Below, piece after piece: positions 36,401 to 44,523 of a DNA stretch of 64,000 bases (position 1 is its first letter; every line of letters starts with the position of its first letter). Origin of the DNA: Xanthomonas hortorum pv. pelargonii. Its GTDB lineage: Bacteria > Pseudomonadota > Gammaproteobacteria > Xanthomonadales > Xanthomonadaceae. The stretch spans positions 2,170,001-2,234,000 of the forward strand of contig NZ_CP098604.1 in the NCBI RefSeq assembly GCF_024499015.1. Reading direction: 5' to 3'. The notes beneath the pieces were generated by a model, which saw only the letters and a list, made by a program, of their open reading frames with translations, was not told where the DNA came from and made no database searches. The position numbers and the translations under genes were made by a program.

Positions 36401-39400
36401 CGGGTAGTGCTGCAGCGCCTGCGCTGGCATCAGCGAAGGGCCCTTGTCCTTGGCAAGCAGGTCGCGCTGCTCCTGGCTGGCCTGGTTCGTCTGCACTGCG
36501 TGCCAAGCGTCGTAATGCTTGCGGAAGGCAGGGATGCGCAAGGCCACCTCCAATTTCAGAAAGCCGCAGCCATCGTTCGGGCACAGCGCCAAGGTCTTTC
36601 CATCCACTGCCAACGGCTTGAACGGATGTGCAGGGCCGTCGACGTCATCGAACACTCCCAGGCGCAGGGTGCCCTCCACGACATGGTCGCTCGGGACCAT
36701 CTCCAGAAGCGAGCGCTGCATGCGCGACCAATCCTCGCGTTGCGGAGCGAGCTTGGCGGCCAGGTGCATCAGGCTGCTGCCCGGGACAGTGTCGGCATAG
36801 CGCAACGCCGGCAACAGCGACGACCTCTCAGATCCGGGAGACAGCACAAGGCTGCTGCTACCCGAATTGCTGCGCGCGGCGCGGCTGCCGCCGAACATGT
36901 CGAAGCGCCAGGGCTCACCTTGATAATTGAACGTCCGGGCGAGCATGAATGTCGAAATCTCCACGGGCAGCTGGACCTCCACCAGCGGCAGGCCGGTCAG
37001 ACGCGCAAACAGCGAGTACGGCTTGTCCGATTCGGTCAGGTTGTTCGAGACTTCCCTGCCCTGCAGGTCGACCACCACATGGGTCGTGCTGCCACGGCCG
37101 GTGGTCGGTACAACCGGCTGACCAGGAACCGAGCACATGCTCAAGCGCGCACGATCCAGGTCAAAGCGGGTCGGTGGATGGGCCTGCGTGATCGTCGGCG
37201 CGTCCTTCGCCATGCGCAGGTCCAGGGCGTCAAACATCTGGTCGCCGGCCTCGATCTGCGCAATCAGGTTCAAGCTCATCTCGCCGAGGTCCGCCTCGAT
37301 GGCCTCGCGCGTCCGCTCAAGCGTCCGGTCCACCCACTGCACCAGCTCTTCGTGGCGCTGGCGCAGCTCAGCTCGCGAGCCTCCAACGTGGCGCGGTTTC
37401 CATTGCCGGCTGACCATCGCGTAAGCCTTGAGCACCTGGAAGAAGGTTAGCGCCGGGCGTCGCGTTGCGTGCTGTTCGATCTCGGCAGAAGACCGCGAGC
37501 CACCGCCGCCCAGGTACAGATCAATCTTGCGCTCGATGATGGGCTGCAATGTGTTGAACACCCGCAATGCGTGGCCCCGGTGGAGACGGCTCAGCTCTGG
37601 ACTGCGGATCAACGGCAACAGCCCCATGCATAGGTTGCCGATAGTCTCGAGGCCGGTCTGGCGTAATCCGTCGTCCCCCACCAACACCGTCACCCGCTCC
37701 AGCGCTGGCTGTGCCAGCGAACGCATCTGGCGATGCAGTCGTGCCGATGAAAGAGCCTTGAAGACCATCCCGATATGTGTGGCCGAAGCGGACTCGAAAC
37801 GCTCGCGGTGCACGTCCAGGTACCCAGCCATCGCCTGCAGTTTGGCGCCACCCAAGGCCTGGAACCGTTCCTCGTCCAGGTGCAGCATGCGGGACGTAGC
37901 GTGGGCCACCATGGCGATCTCACGCATATCGAACTGCTGCCATGGCAACTCTGCCGAGCCTGCGTGCTCGGCGAGCAATACCCCTGCCGGTAGACACGCC
38001 GGTCTTCCGAGACATCTACTCAGCGCGTTGAGCGACATCGCCACGTGTCGCGCGTCCATGAGGTGTCGCAGATCGTGGTCCTCAGCCAGCCTCGCAGCCA
38101 AGACGTCGATAGCTGTCTCGCAGGCGGGCGTGTCGGGCCATTTGCTCAGGCCGTTGAGCGCCTTGGCCACTTCTTGCGGCTTGAGGTCCGTGCGCAATTT
38201 GCTCTCATCGGCCAGCCGCCCGGCCAGCGCACTGGCGGCATTGTTACAGACCGCCATGTCGGGCCATTTGCTCAGGGCATTGAGCACATTGGCCACGCCT
38301 TGCGAATCGAGCTCGTTGCGCAACTCGGAATCGTCGGCCAGCCATGCGGCCAGCGCATGGGCGGCATTCTTACAGGCCGGCGTGTCGGGCCATTTGCTCA
38401 GGGCGTTGAGCGCATTGACCACTTCTTGCAGCTTGAGGTTCTTGCGCAATTTGCTCTCGTCGGCCAGCCGCCCGGCCAGCGCATTGGCGGCATTCTTACA
38501 GACCGCCATGTCGGGCCATTTGCTCAGGGCATTGAGCACATTGGCCACGCCTTGCCGATTGAGGTCCTTGCGCAACGCGGAATCGTCGTCCAGCCATGCG
38601 GCCAGCGCACAGGCGGCATTCTTACAGGCCGGCGTGTCAGGCCATTTGCTCAGGCCGTTGAGCGCATTGGCCACGCCTTGCGGGTCCAGGTCCCTGCGCA
38701 ATTTGCTCTCATCGGCCAGCCGTGCGGCCAGCGCACTGCCGGCGTCCGCACAGACCGCGTTGCCGGGCCATTTGCTCAGCGCATTGAGTGCTAGGGTCAC
38801 GCGGATGAGGTCCAGGTCCTCGCGCAATTTGCTCTCGTCGGCCAGCCGTGCGGCCAGCGCACTGCCGGCATTCTTACAGACCGGCGTGTCGGGCCATTTG
38901 CTCAGGCCGTTGAGCGCATTGGCCACGCCTTGCGGATTGAGCTCGTTGCGCAATTTACTCTCGTCGGCCAGCCGTGCGGCCAGCGCACGGGCGGCATTCT
39001 TGCAGGCCGGCGTGTCGGGCCATTTGCTCAGGGCGTTGAGCGCATTGGCCACTTCTTGCGGCTTGAGGTCCCTGCGCAATTTGCTCTCGTCGGCCAGCCG
39101 CCCGGCCAGCGCACTGGCGGCATTCTTACAGACCGCCATGTCGGGCCATTTGCTCAGGGCGTTGAGCGCATTGGTCACTTCTTGCGGCTTGAGTTCCCTG
39201 CGCAATTTGCTCTCGTCGGCCAGCCGCCCGGCCAGCGCACTGGCGGCGTTCTTACAGACCGGCGTGTCGGGCCATTTGCTCAGGGCATTGAGCGTATTCG
39301 CCACGCTCTGCGCATCCATCGCATAAAGCAGGCGTTCGTCTCTGGCGACACGCTCGGCGAGCCGGTGCGCCGTGGCCTTGCAATACGGGTTATCGAGCCA

Positions 39401-39997
39401 CTTGCTGAAGGTGTTGAGTGCCAGGCTAATTCCCCACGGGTTCAAAGACTGCCAGGCTTGGTTGTCACGCAGCAGGTGACGTGCCAAACGAGCCGCCGCG
39501 CGTTCACACCTGCCGCTGTCGATATTCTTTGAGAAGGCGTTCAGGAGGAGAACTGACGGATAGCCACCCAGCCCCACTAGATCATCGGCCTGATTGAGCT
39601 GCCCGGCGATCCACGCGACTGCCTCCATGCACGCCTGCTGGTTCGGGTACTTGCTCAGCTTGTTGCCCACATGCGCCAGCTGCTCCAGCGATGCACCTTC
39701 GAACCACCCGGTCTCGTAGAGATATTGCGCTGCGAGCTCGGTGCAACGATCGAGCGCGCGGGGCTTTACATCTGCCCTCCTGGCACGCCGTGCGTTGGCA
39801 ATCAGCTGAAGGTATTTGTCGAGCCGCTGCGCGTCAATTTGCGCGTTGACACCTTCCAGGAAGGGCAAAGCCATGCCGCCACGCATGCGATGCGCCAGCT
39901 CGTTGTCATATGCCATGGACACGCACAGGCCAGCGTTGTGGTTCCGAGCTATTCCGTGGGGCTCACTCAACTGTCGCCGCTGCTGCTGTCGCTGCAC
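33434..39997 (-). CDS. xopAD: XopAD-family (SKWP-repeat) type III effector, main body; separated from its N-terminus by a frameshift
   Basis: The frame encodes 2187 residues. Residues ~238-655 are ten 42-residue repeats containing LSKWPD, the hallmark of the XopAD/RipS effectors, flanked by diverged copies. A large middle region follows, including an acidic MDTDGDDAFVYAGYPKL motif (Met1406-). The C-terminus holds two similar modules (about 1754-1905 and 1985-2140) with the pattern QLKSLGSLEEKL / FQKSVASIKDKI, then DALRY, then YRSPFKAIN / YRGIN, then EIQFHT / EVQFHT, resembling RelA/SpoT-like synthetase domains. The frame begins at GTG 39997, but the secretion-signal region lies upstream in another frame (40578-40013). 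Effectors of this family are injected into plant cells. No consensus PIP box was found. Confidence 0.85.
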   Translation of the reverse strand: MQRQQQRRQLSEPHGIARNHNAGLCVSMAYDNELAHRMRGGMALPFLEGVNAQIDAQRLDKYLQLIANARRARRADVKPRALDRCTELAAQYLYETGWFEGASLEQLAHVGNKLSKYPNQQACMEAVAWIAGQLNQADDLVGLGGYPSVLLLNAFSKNIDSGRCERAAARLARHLLRDNQAWQSLNPWGISLALNTFSKWLDNPYCKATAHRLAERVARDERLLYAMDAQSVANTLNALSKWPDTPVCKNAASALAGRLADESKLRRELKPQEVTNALNALSKWPDMAVCKNAASALAGRLADESKLRRDLKPQEVANALNALSKWPDTPACKNAARALAARLADESKLRNELNPQGVANALNGLSKWPDTPVCKNAGSALAARLADESKLREDLDLIRVTLALNALSKWPGNAVCADAGSALAARLADESKLRRDLDPQGVANALNGLSKWPDTPACKNAACALAAWLDDDSALRKDLNRQGVANVLNALSKWPDMAVCKNAANALAGRLADESKLRKNLKLQEVVNALNALSKWPDTPACKNAAHALAAWLADDSELRNELDSQGVANVLNALSKWPDMAVCNNAASALAGRLADESKLRTDLKPQEVAKALNGLSKWPDTPACETAIDVLAARLAEDHDLRHLMDARHVAMSLNALSRCLGRPACLPAGVLLAEHAGSAELPWQQFDMREIAMVAHATSRMLHLDEERFQALGGAKLQAMAGYLDVHRERFESASATHIGMVFKALSSARLHRQMRSLAQPALERVTVLVGDDGLRQTGLETIGNLCMGLLPLIRSPELSRLHRGHALRVFNTLQPIIERKIDLYLGGGGSRSSAEIEQHATRRPALTFFQVLKAYAMVSRQWKPRHVGGSRAELRQRHEELVQWVDRTLERTREAIEADLGEMSLNLIAQIEAGDQMFDALDLRMAKDAPTITQAHPPTRFDLDRARLSMCSVPGQPVVPTTGRGSTTHVVVDLQGREVSNNLTESDKPYSLFARLTGLPLVEVQLPVEISTFMLARTFNYQGEPWRFDMFGGSRAARSNSGSSSLVLSPGSERSSLLPALRYADTVPGSSLMHLAAKLAPQREDWSRMQRSLLEMVPSDHVVEGTLRLGVFDDVDGPAHPFKPLAVDGKTLALCPNDGCGFLKLEVALRIPAFRKHYDAWHAVQTNQASQEQRDLLAKDKGPSLMPAQALQHYPRDEAALEEAHQAMQHQLKTLQPEGSEPLALYRLAIGGGYQGQRVRAVPSADDNVHLPRQRSQAFDVAGGPLLLGKPPYDKENLLPVPEERIATVAKGDTTAEFLSQSFGIQYSYTGFDDRSGVDLQMLHSKGMLIVVPEKNWPVDFADRDLVCSKEDLKTLSRWTNGRDRSALPRDILSTGSLRLKDIVEPGRLGALPIAELRKRNMDTDGDDAFVYAGYPKLAALISRVMVDREARRGRQQSFKPPKTATPAIDPVSGHYQPGRLSEIMSLKRGQHITSAAATLAARFMAQPDDLREAIARNMMFGTYDGIERGLRNGLRQVLEGEARDPQVLADLRAQARDAIERAHLPEAREAAELLHAQLLGLEAGAAASSDAPALPEALAETFPDLAKAYEAASGVEARIHAILDNYPVCRLSHAQFPDGQPGFIPGEPELTMRNLFTIAIKVGTDALKSDTGTALFGKIVAVCERSERGFDERVRIVPYSKATARAMQEGRFDPEQTKALLQRMPSMAAGVMEDALHALQQARLIDPPQPPAARLRAVQPKDIAFEAQALETRARQMEPQVTDMLRRIAERHDGQLAGTQHQLKSLGSLEEKLRQRVALKTQTLQEAAAGVNDALRYSMVLKPQGFTAGLRAVLAALDDEGHVRVKLNNQFTQYRSPFKAINVTLRSPEGALWEIQFHTPKTFDLKEQFHDLYKRAHALALGGASRAEQRKLQAPAIEEFNRVALPPGCEEIYDWQEETVPALASTTTTLDSKQNPASANASPADTVFDIAAGKQEALTPVFSKLADDLGLLLWGNVRYDAAADRIEQEQHAPFQKSVASIKDKIRRHRRAGMTGAQAGQSVGDALRYALELPSEDFVAKVLAANDALHRHGMTCVTLKNYFVSGEGTYRGINARFADAEGYAFEVQFHTADSLKAKAQTHLLYKRMQLAQTKLDREKHKPQPDPDRQAKLTQEIADHTKAMHEMTTNVSKPAGVESLGDRA
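38134..39288 (-). repeat. 126-bp coding tandem repeats (SKWP units) in xopAD
   Basis: Ten consecutive 126-bp units each encode 42 residues of the form LSKWPDxxxCKNAxxALAxRLADESKLRxxLxxQxVxNALNA. Copies alternate between DTPACKN/DTPVCKN and DMAVCKN types, and many stretches are identical at the nucleotide level, which indicates recent duplication or gene conversion. The units probably fold as helical solenoid (armadillo/HEAT-like) repeats (inference). Confidence 0.95.
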
Positions 39998-40578
39998 CTG
40001 CAGCTGTTTTTTGCCGCCGAGTCCAGCTGATGTTCGGCCATGCGGAGGTCAGCCGTCGTCAACCTCAAGTTATGGATTGGCCGCTTTCGCTGCCCAGATG
40101 GCTCTTGCTCTTCACGCGGTCGTTTTCCTGCGGTCCGGTCGGACTGTTGTTCGGTCAGTCCAAGATTTACCCTCGCCTCCAAACCATGATGCGTTGGTCG
40201 TTGTGGCCTACGATGCGATGACGAGGCGCCGACGTCAGCGAGCACTCTGTCCGGGCGCCGCTCGGGCGCGGTACCGCGCTGGTTAGTAGGGTCATCGCGC
40301 CAGTGTGAGCGGGTAACCGATTGTTGCCGAAAGCGCTTGTCCCCTGCGTCTTCGCTGTCTCCGGTTCGCTCATTCACGGCAGAGGGCTGCCCGTGTCGCG
40401 TCGCCCCCTCAGGTTCATCTGACTCTACCCGCCGCCGTTTGCTGGGCGGCCGTCCAAGGGGTTGAGGGGCGCCCCTGGTGCTGGCTGCTGCCTGATCCCC
40501 GACTGGCCGGGGCTGTTCCTCTTCAGAGCAAGGCCAGTTTGTGCGTGACGCGTTTGAATGGATGCTAGAGGTTTTCAT
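39967..40578 (-). pseudogene. xopAD: N-terminal fragment of the XopAD-family effector, out of frame with the main body
   Basis: From ATG 40578 (MKTSSIHSNASRTNW) this frame runs ~204 codons to a stop at 39967. The first ~190 residues are rich in Ser, Pro, Gln and Arg and lack hydrophobic segments, as expected for a type III secretion signal and linker; a basic PPSKRRRVESDE stretch is present. At the A6 run (T6 on the plus strand, 40007-40012), adding one base would join it in frame to the main body, reading ...DSAAKKQLQVQRQQQRRQ. The repaired gene would be 2381 residues. The break could be a real null mutation, a sequencing error in a homopolymer, or a slippage site. Confidence 0.75.
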
Positions 40579-41049
40579 TCCCGAAAAATTAGTCAATCCG
40601 CGCGCGAGCGACTTGGTTCGATACGAAGTCTTGAGGATGTGTGCGACGCCCGCTGCGAGTTGGGCCATGGCCCCAACGCATTGCATGGATTGAACATCCT
40701 GGATGTAGCACACCGGGACGGCTGGGCTCCGCAGCCGTCCGGCATAGTGCTCGGGTGATTAGGCACGATTCGATGTTTTCTTTACACGAATCCTGCCGAA
40801 CCTCGCGTTGACCTGACCACAGCGACGGCGCAAACGCTCTGTCGGTCCAGCAGTGCGCTTTTCTGCCGATATACAAGGCGTACCAAGGCCATCGGCGACC
40901 ACCGTCACCATCAACTCCATCCAGCTGCGAGGGAATCAGGACATGTCATTCGGCAATGACCCGCAGCGCGCGTATTGGGGTGGCGCTTGAAAAAAACGCG
41001 TCACTGCCGCCTACAATCGGGGGCATCTGTTGTGTCCGGATCTTCGCGC
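40579..41049. other. Intergenic region between divergent xopAD and the amidotransferase gene
   Basis: These ~470 bases hold no convincing gene. For the plus-strand amidotransferase, TTGAAA (40987-40992) and TACAAT (41012-41017) with a 19-base spacer could be a promoter. For xopAD I searched for the HrpX PIP box (TTCGB-N15-TTCGB) on the minus strand: CGAA occurs at 40582, 40624, 40787 and 40797, but none are spaced correctly. Confidence 0.4.
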
Positions 41050-41802
41050 ATGTCCGTTTTGCCCTTCCTGATCATCGAAACCGGGCAGCCCGTGCCGGAG
41101 ATGAAGCGCTACGGCCGTTTTCCGCACTGGATCCGCGTCGCGGCCGGGCTGGCCGAGCAGGAAATAGTGGCCATCGACGTGGCCAATGGCGACGCGCTGC
41201 CCGACCCAGCCGACTTTGCGGGCACCATCGTCAGTGGCTCGGCCGCCTATGTCACCGACCGCGCCGAGTGGAGCGAACGCAGCGCCGACTGGCTGCGCGA
41301 CGCCGCCCATGACGGCAAGCCGCTGCTGGGCATCTGCTACGGGCACCAACTGCTGGCGCATGCGCTGGGCGGCGAGGTCGACTACAACCCGGCCGGGCGC
41401 GAGTCCGGCACCATCGCGCTGGAACTGCACCCGCCGGCCGAACAAGACCCCCTGTTTGCCGGCCTGCCGGCGCATTTCCCAGCGCACGCCACGCACATGC
41501 AAACTGTGGTGCGCGCACCCGATGGCGCCATCGTGCTGGCGCATTCGCGCCAGGACCGTTGCCATGCGTTCCGCTGGGGCCAGGCCACCTGGGGCGTGCA
41601 GTTCCATCCGGAGTTCGCCACCCACCACATGCGCGGCTATGTGCAGGCGCGCGCCGAGTGCATCGCCCGCCACGGCCACTGCGCCCGCACAGTCGCCCGC
41701 GAGGTCACCGCAGCGCCGATCGCCCGCAAGCTGCTGCGCCGCTTCGTGCATCACGCACGCGGCCTGCAAACAGTGACCGCTCATCCCGCCGCGCACACCT
41801 AA
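41050..41802 (+). CDS. Class I glutamine amidotransferase-like protein
   Basis: The 250-residue cytoplasmic protein starts at ATG 41050 (MSVLPFLIIETGQPV). It has the class I glutaminase triad: the nucleophilic Cys in LLGICYGHQLLAHALGG, and His and Glu in WGVQFHPEFATHHM. The early TIVSGSAAYVTDRAEW segment is the usual oxyanion-strand region. Stand-alone members of this GuaA-N-like family hydrolyse gamma-glutamyl compounds or serve as amidotransferase subunits; in Xanthomonas they are annotated as glutamine amidotransferases with no fixed pathway. Its next neighbour, 51 bases downstream on the same strand, is a membrane protein of unknown role. Confidence 0.88.
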   Translation: MSVLPFLIIETGQPVPEMKRYGRFPHWIRVAAGLAEQEIVAIDVANGDALPDPADFAGTIVSGSAAYVTDRAEWSERSADWLRDAAHDGKPLLGICYGHQLLAHALGGEVDYNPAGRESGTIALELHPPAEQDPLFAGLPAHFPAHATHMQTVVRAPDGAIVLAHSRQDRCHAFRWGQATWGVQFHPEFATHHMRGYVQARAECIARHGHCARTVAREVTAAPIARKLLRRFVHHARGLQTVTAHPAAHT

Positions 41803-41853
41803 AAGCAGCGATAATCGCCACACGCCGGATGGTCCGGTGCGTGTCGATCCGGA

Positions 41854-42759
41854 ATGGGAATGAGCGAAATCCGCAAGGTGCCGGCGTCTGCCGGCGCAGA
41901 ATGGCTGTTGACCGGTTTCTCGCTGCTGAAGCGGGCGCCGCTGGCGCTTGGCTCGCTGGGGGTGATCTGGAGCGTGACCGCCACCCTGGTGGTGTCGCTG
42001 TCGGTGCTGGTGCCGCTGCTCGGCCCGGCGTTGCAGTTCCTGCTGGTACTGGCCGGCCCGTTGTTCATGGGCGGCATGCTGTGGGCGATCCGCGAGGTGG
42101 ACGAAGGCCGCATCGCCAAACCGTCGCATCTGCTGCACGGCCTGCAGGACGGCCGGGCGCCGCATCTGCTGGTGTCGCTGCTGCCGCAGCTGATCGCCGG
42201 CCTGCTGCTGGGCGTGCTGCTGCTGGTGATGATCGGCGCCAACGGGCTGCAGCAATTGTCCGAGGTGATGGTCAAGATCAACCAGATCAGCCAGTCCGGC
42301 GCGCAGCCTGACCCGGTGCAGATCGAGCAGCTCGCCGCCAGCCTGCCGGCCGGCCGCATCCTGCTGTGGCTGCTGCTGACCATCGCCACCTTTGCGGCAA
42401 TGACGCTGGCGCTATTCGTGATGCCGCCGCAGGTGATGTTCGACCGCAGCACCGGCGGCCACGCGCTGCGCGAGAGCCTGCGGGCAAGCCTGCACAACCT
42501 GCCGGCGATGCTGGTGTTTTTCGTGCTGGCCTTCATCAGCATCTTCGCGATCTATTTCGCCGTGATGATCGTGGCGCTGATCGTCGGCCTGGTGGCCGGG
42601 CAGACCGTGGCGATGTGGCTGGCCCAGCTGCTGCTGATGGCCGTGCTGATGCCGGTGTTCGCCGGCTCGGTCTACGCCGCCTGGAAGCAGATGTTCACGC
42701 ACGAAGGCGCCGTTGCACAGCCGGCCCCGCCGTCGCGCCCGGACGTGTTTGCCGCCTGA
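41854..42759 (+). CDS. BPSS1780-family membrane protein
   Basis: The product has 301 residues, or 299 if the second ATG at 41860 is used. About six hydrophobic helices are visible, including LGVIWSVTATLVVSLSVLVP, LLVSLLPQLIAGLLLGVLLL, ILLWLLLTIATFAAMTLALF and VFFVLAFISIFAIYFAVMI. An EVRKVPASxGAEWLLxGFxLL-like N-terminus and the PLFMGGMLWAIREVDEGR segment match the BPSS1780 family of uncharacterised inner-membrane proteins. The function is not known. A loop of ~40 residues rich in Gln and Ser (QLSEVMVKINQISQSGAQ) lies between the middle helices. Confidence 0.8.
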   Translation: MGMSEIRKVPASAGAEWLLTGFSLLKRAPLALGSLGVIWSVTATLVVSLSVLVPLLGPALQFLLVLAGPLFMGGMLWAIREVDEGRIAKPSHLLHGLQDGRAPHLLVSLLPQLIAGLLLGVLLLVMIGANGLQQLSEVMVKINQISQSGAQPDPVQIEQLAASLPAGRILLWLLLTIATFAAMTLALFVMPPQVMFDRSTGGHALRESLRASLHNLPAMLVFFVLAFISIFAIYFAVMIVALIVGLVAGQTVAMWLAQLLLMAVLMPVFAGSVYAAWKQMFTHEGAVAQPAPPSRPDVFAA

Positions 42760-42762
42760 AGT

Positions 42763-42831
42763 GTAGGAGCGCACTCGTGCGCGAAGAAGCTTTCCCGGGA
42801 AAGCCTCTATCGCGCCCGGGTGCGCTCCTAC
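42763..42831. repeat. REP-like palindrome (GTAGGAGCGC family)
   Basis: The arms GTAGGAGCGCACTCGTGCGC and ...GTGCGCTCCTAC flank a centre GAAGCTTTCCCGGGAAAGC that is itself palindromic. It lies 4 bases after the membrane protein's stop codon. A sibling lies at 42991-43058. The ~160 bases between them and the ~40 before tatC show no gene. Confidence 0.85.
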
Positions 42832-42990
42832 GATGAGCGGCACCTTCGGTGCGAGCTAGCACCTGCGTCGGCCTGGCGCCTTGTGCAAGAAGGCGTCCAT
42901 TTCGCACACACAGCCCTCAGTTCTGACACGTCAAGCACTGTGCTTTGGCTATCAAGCGCATATGTGCTTGCGACCGGATCACTCGGGATC

Positions 42991-43058
42991 GTAGGAGCAC
43001 GCTTGCGCGCGATGAAGCTTTCCCGGGAAAGCTCCATCGCGCGCAAGTGCGCTCCTAC
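42991..43058. repeat. REP-like palindrome (GTAGGAGCGC family)
   Basis: The arms GTAGGAGCACGCTTGCGCGC and ...GCGCAAGTGCGCTCCTAC enclose the same central GAAGCTTTCCCGGGAAAGC as the preceding copy. It sits between convergent genes (membrane protein and tatC), where it may terminate transcription from both sides. Confidence 0.85.
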
Positions 43059-43099
43059 AAGGAGAGGCCTGGCACTGTCGGTGCCTGACGCGGGGCGCG

Positions 43100-43837
43100 C
43101 TAGGCGGCTTTCGGTCCGACCGCGCGTGAGGCGACGATGCCGAGTTCGTAGAGCAGGCACATCGGGATCGCGAGCATCAGCTGCGAGACCACGTCCGGCG
43201 GGGTAAGGACTGCGGCCAGGATGAAGATGCCGACGATGGCGTAGCCGCGGCCTTCGCTCAGTTGCTTGGGCGTGACCCAGCCCAGCAGCACCAGGATCAC
43301 CAGCGCCACCGGCAGCTCGAAGCTGGCGCCAAAGGCGAAGAAGATCGCCAGCACGAAATCCAGATAGGAATTGGCGTCCGGGGTAATGGCGATCACGTCC
43401 GGCTTGAACGTGGTCAGGAAGTGGAACACCGCCGGCAGCACCAGGAAATACGCGAAGGCGCAGCCGATATAGAACAGCGCCACTGCCGAGGCCAGCAACG
43501 GGAAGGCGAGTTTCTTTTCGCGCTGGTACAGGCCCGGCGCCACGAACGCCCAGGCTTGATACAGCAGCCACGGCACGCTGAAGAACACCGCCACGAAGAA
43601 GGTCAGCTTGAGCGGGGCGAAGAACGCGCCGGCCGGATTCATCGCGATCATCGTCTGCCCCAGCGGCAGCTGCGAAATCAGCGGTGCGGCCAGCCACGAA
43701 TAAATCGCCCGCGAAAACGGCAGCAGCGCCAGCAGCACCACGCCCAGGCCGATCAGGGCGCGTACCAGGCGCGCGCGTAACTCGACCAGATGCTCGATCA
43801 GACTGCTTTCGGCCTGTGCGTCGTCGAACAGGCTCAC
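43100..43837 (-). CDS. tatC: Twin-arginine translocase subunit TatC
   Basis: The 245-residue inner-membrane protein has six helices. The start SLIEHLVELRARLVRALIGLG is the conserved N-terminal signal-peptide-binding segment (xxHLxELRxR). NPAGAFFAPLKLTFFVAVFFSVPWLLYQAWAFVAPGLYQREKK and the FGASFELPVALVILVLLGWV helix with its conserved Phe and Glu are diagnostic. TatC recognises twin-arginine signal peptides of folded exported proteins. Its ATG overlaps the tatB stop by 4 bases in a tatABC operon. Confidence 0.97.
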   Translation of the reverse strand: MSLFDDAQAESSLIEHLVELRARLVRALIGLGVVLLALLPFSRAIYSWLAAPLISQLPLGQTMIAMNPAGAFFAPLKLTFFVAVFFSVPWLLYQAWAFVAPGLYQREKKLAFPLLASAVALFYIGCAFAYFLVLPAVFHFLTTFKPDVIAITPDANSYLDFVLAIFFAFGASFELPVALVILVLLGWVTPKQLSEGRGYAIVGIFILAAVLTPPDVVSQLMLAIPMCLLYELGIVASRAVGPKAA

Positions 43838-44508
43838 GGCCGCTTCTCCTGGATCTTGCCCGGCTCGGTCGGCTCGGTCGGCTCGGTCGGCGCCTTCAAC
43901 GTCCTTGGCTCCGTCGGCGTGGTGGTGACCGGCGACTGCGCCTGCGCGCTGGTGCTGCTGAGATGTGCGGCATGCGGCGCTGGCACCACGGGGTCATGTG
44001 GGGCCGGTACCAACGTTTGATGGGGCGCCGGGGCGATTGGCTGTGCCTGTGCAATCACCGGTGCCGCAGCCGCTGGTGCAGCGACGGCGGCCACTGCCGG
44101 CGTTCCTGCCGCCGACGTCCCTACGATCGACTCGGCATTGGCCTCAGCCGACAGATCCGCATGCGCCAGCTCCAGCGGCGTCGCTACCGGTGCCGCACTA
44201 CTGCGGATATCGATATCGCGGCCCACCTCGTCATGCAGCGCGCGGGCGCCCTGCTCCAGGTGCTGCTGCTTGTTGCGCAACTGGTCTTCGGCCTCGCGCA
44301 GCGAGGTCTGCACGTCCTGCAGGCTGCGCTTGAGTTCTTCGGCTTCCAGCTCGCGTTCGAGTTCCTGCTTGACCGAATCCCATTGCATGCGCGCGCGGCG
44401 CACCCACAACCCGGCAAACCGGGCCGCCTTGGGCAAACGCTCGGGACCGAGCACCACCAGGGCGACGATCGCGATCAGCGTCAGTTCGCCAACACCTATA
44501 TCAAACAC
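43834..44508 (-). CDS. tatB: Twin-arginine translocase subunit TatB
   Basis: The 224-residue protein begins MFDIGVGELTLIAIVALVVLGPERLPKAAR, the single membrane helix and hinge of TatB, followed by an amphipathic helix and a long acidic coiled coil (ELERELEAEELKRSLQDVQTSLREAEDQL). The tail (~residues 110-224) is a low-complexity Ala/Pro/Thr segment longer than in E. coli (171 residues total), with a short TEPTEPTEPTEP repeat from a 9-bp DNA repeat near 43860-43890. It works with TatC in substrate recognition. Confidence 0.95.
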   Translation of the reverse strand: MFDIGVGELTLIAIVALVVLGPERLPKAARFAGLWVRRARMQWDSVKQELERELEAEELKRSLQDVQTSLREAEDQLRNKQQHLEQGARALHDEVGRDIDIRSSAAPVATPLELAHADLSAEANAESIVGTSAAGTPAVAAVAAPAAAAPVIAQAQPIAPAPHQTLVPAPHDPVVPAPHAAHLSSTSAQAQSPVTTTPTEPRTLKAPTEPTEPTEPGKIQEKRP

Positions 44509-44523
44509 CGACGCCGCTCCGGA

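Noticed and set aside
38134..39288. Regular repeats that could suggest a CRISPR array
   Set aside because: The period is 126 bp, an exact multiple of three, fully coding, with no unique spacers; these are protein repeats.
34568..39326. Plus-strand open frames of 960 and 632 codons across xopAD
   Set aside because: They are antisense shadows of the effector; the second mirrors the SKWP repeats (LLRALSALAT...) and has no independent family resemblance.
40579..40800. HrpX PIP box upstream of xopAD
   Set aside because: VCGAA-type half sites on the plus strand occur, but none are spaced 15 bases apart, so no consensus TTCGB-N15-TTCGB is present.
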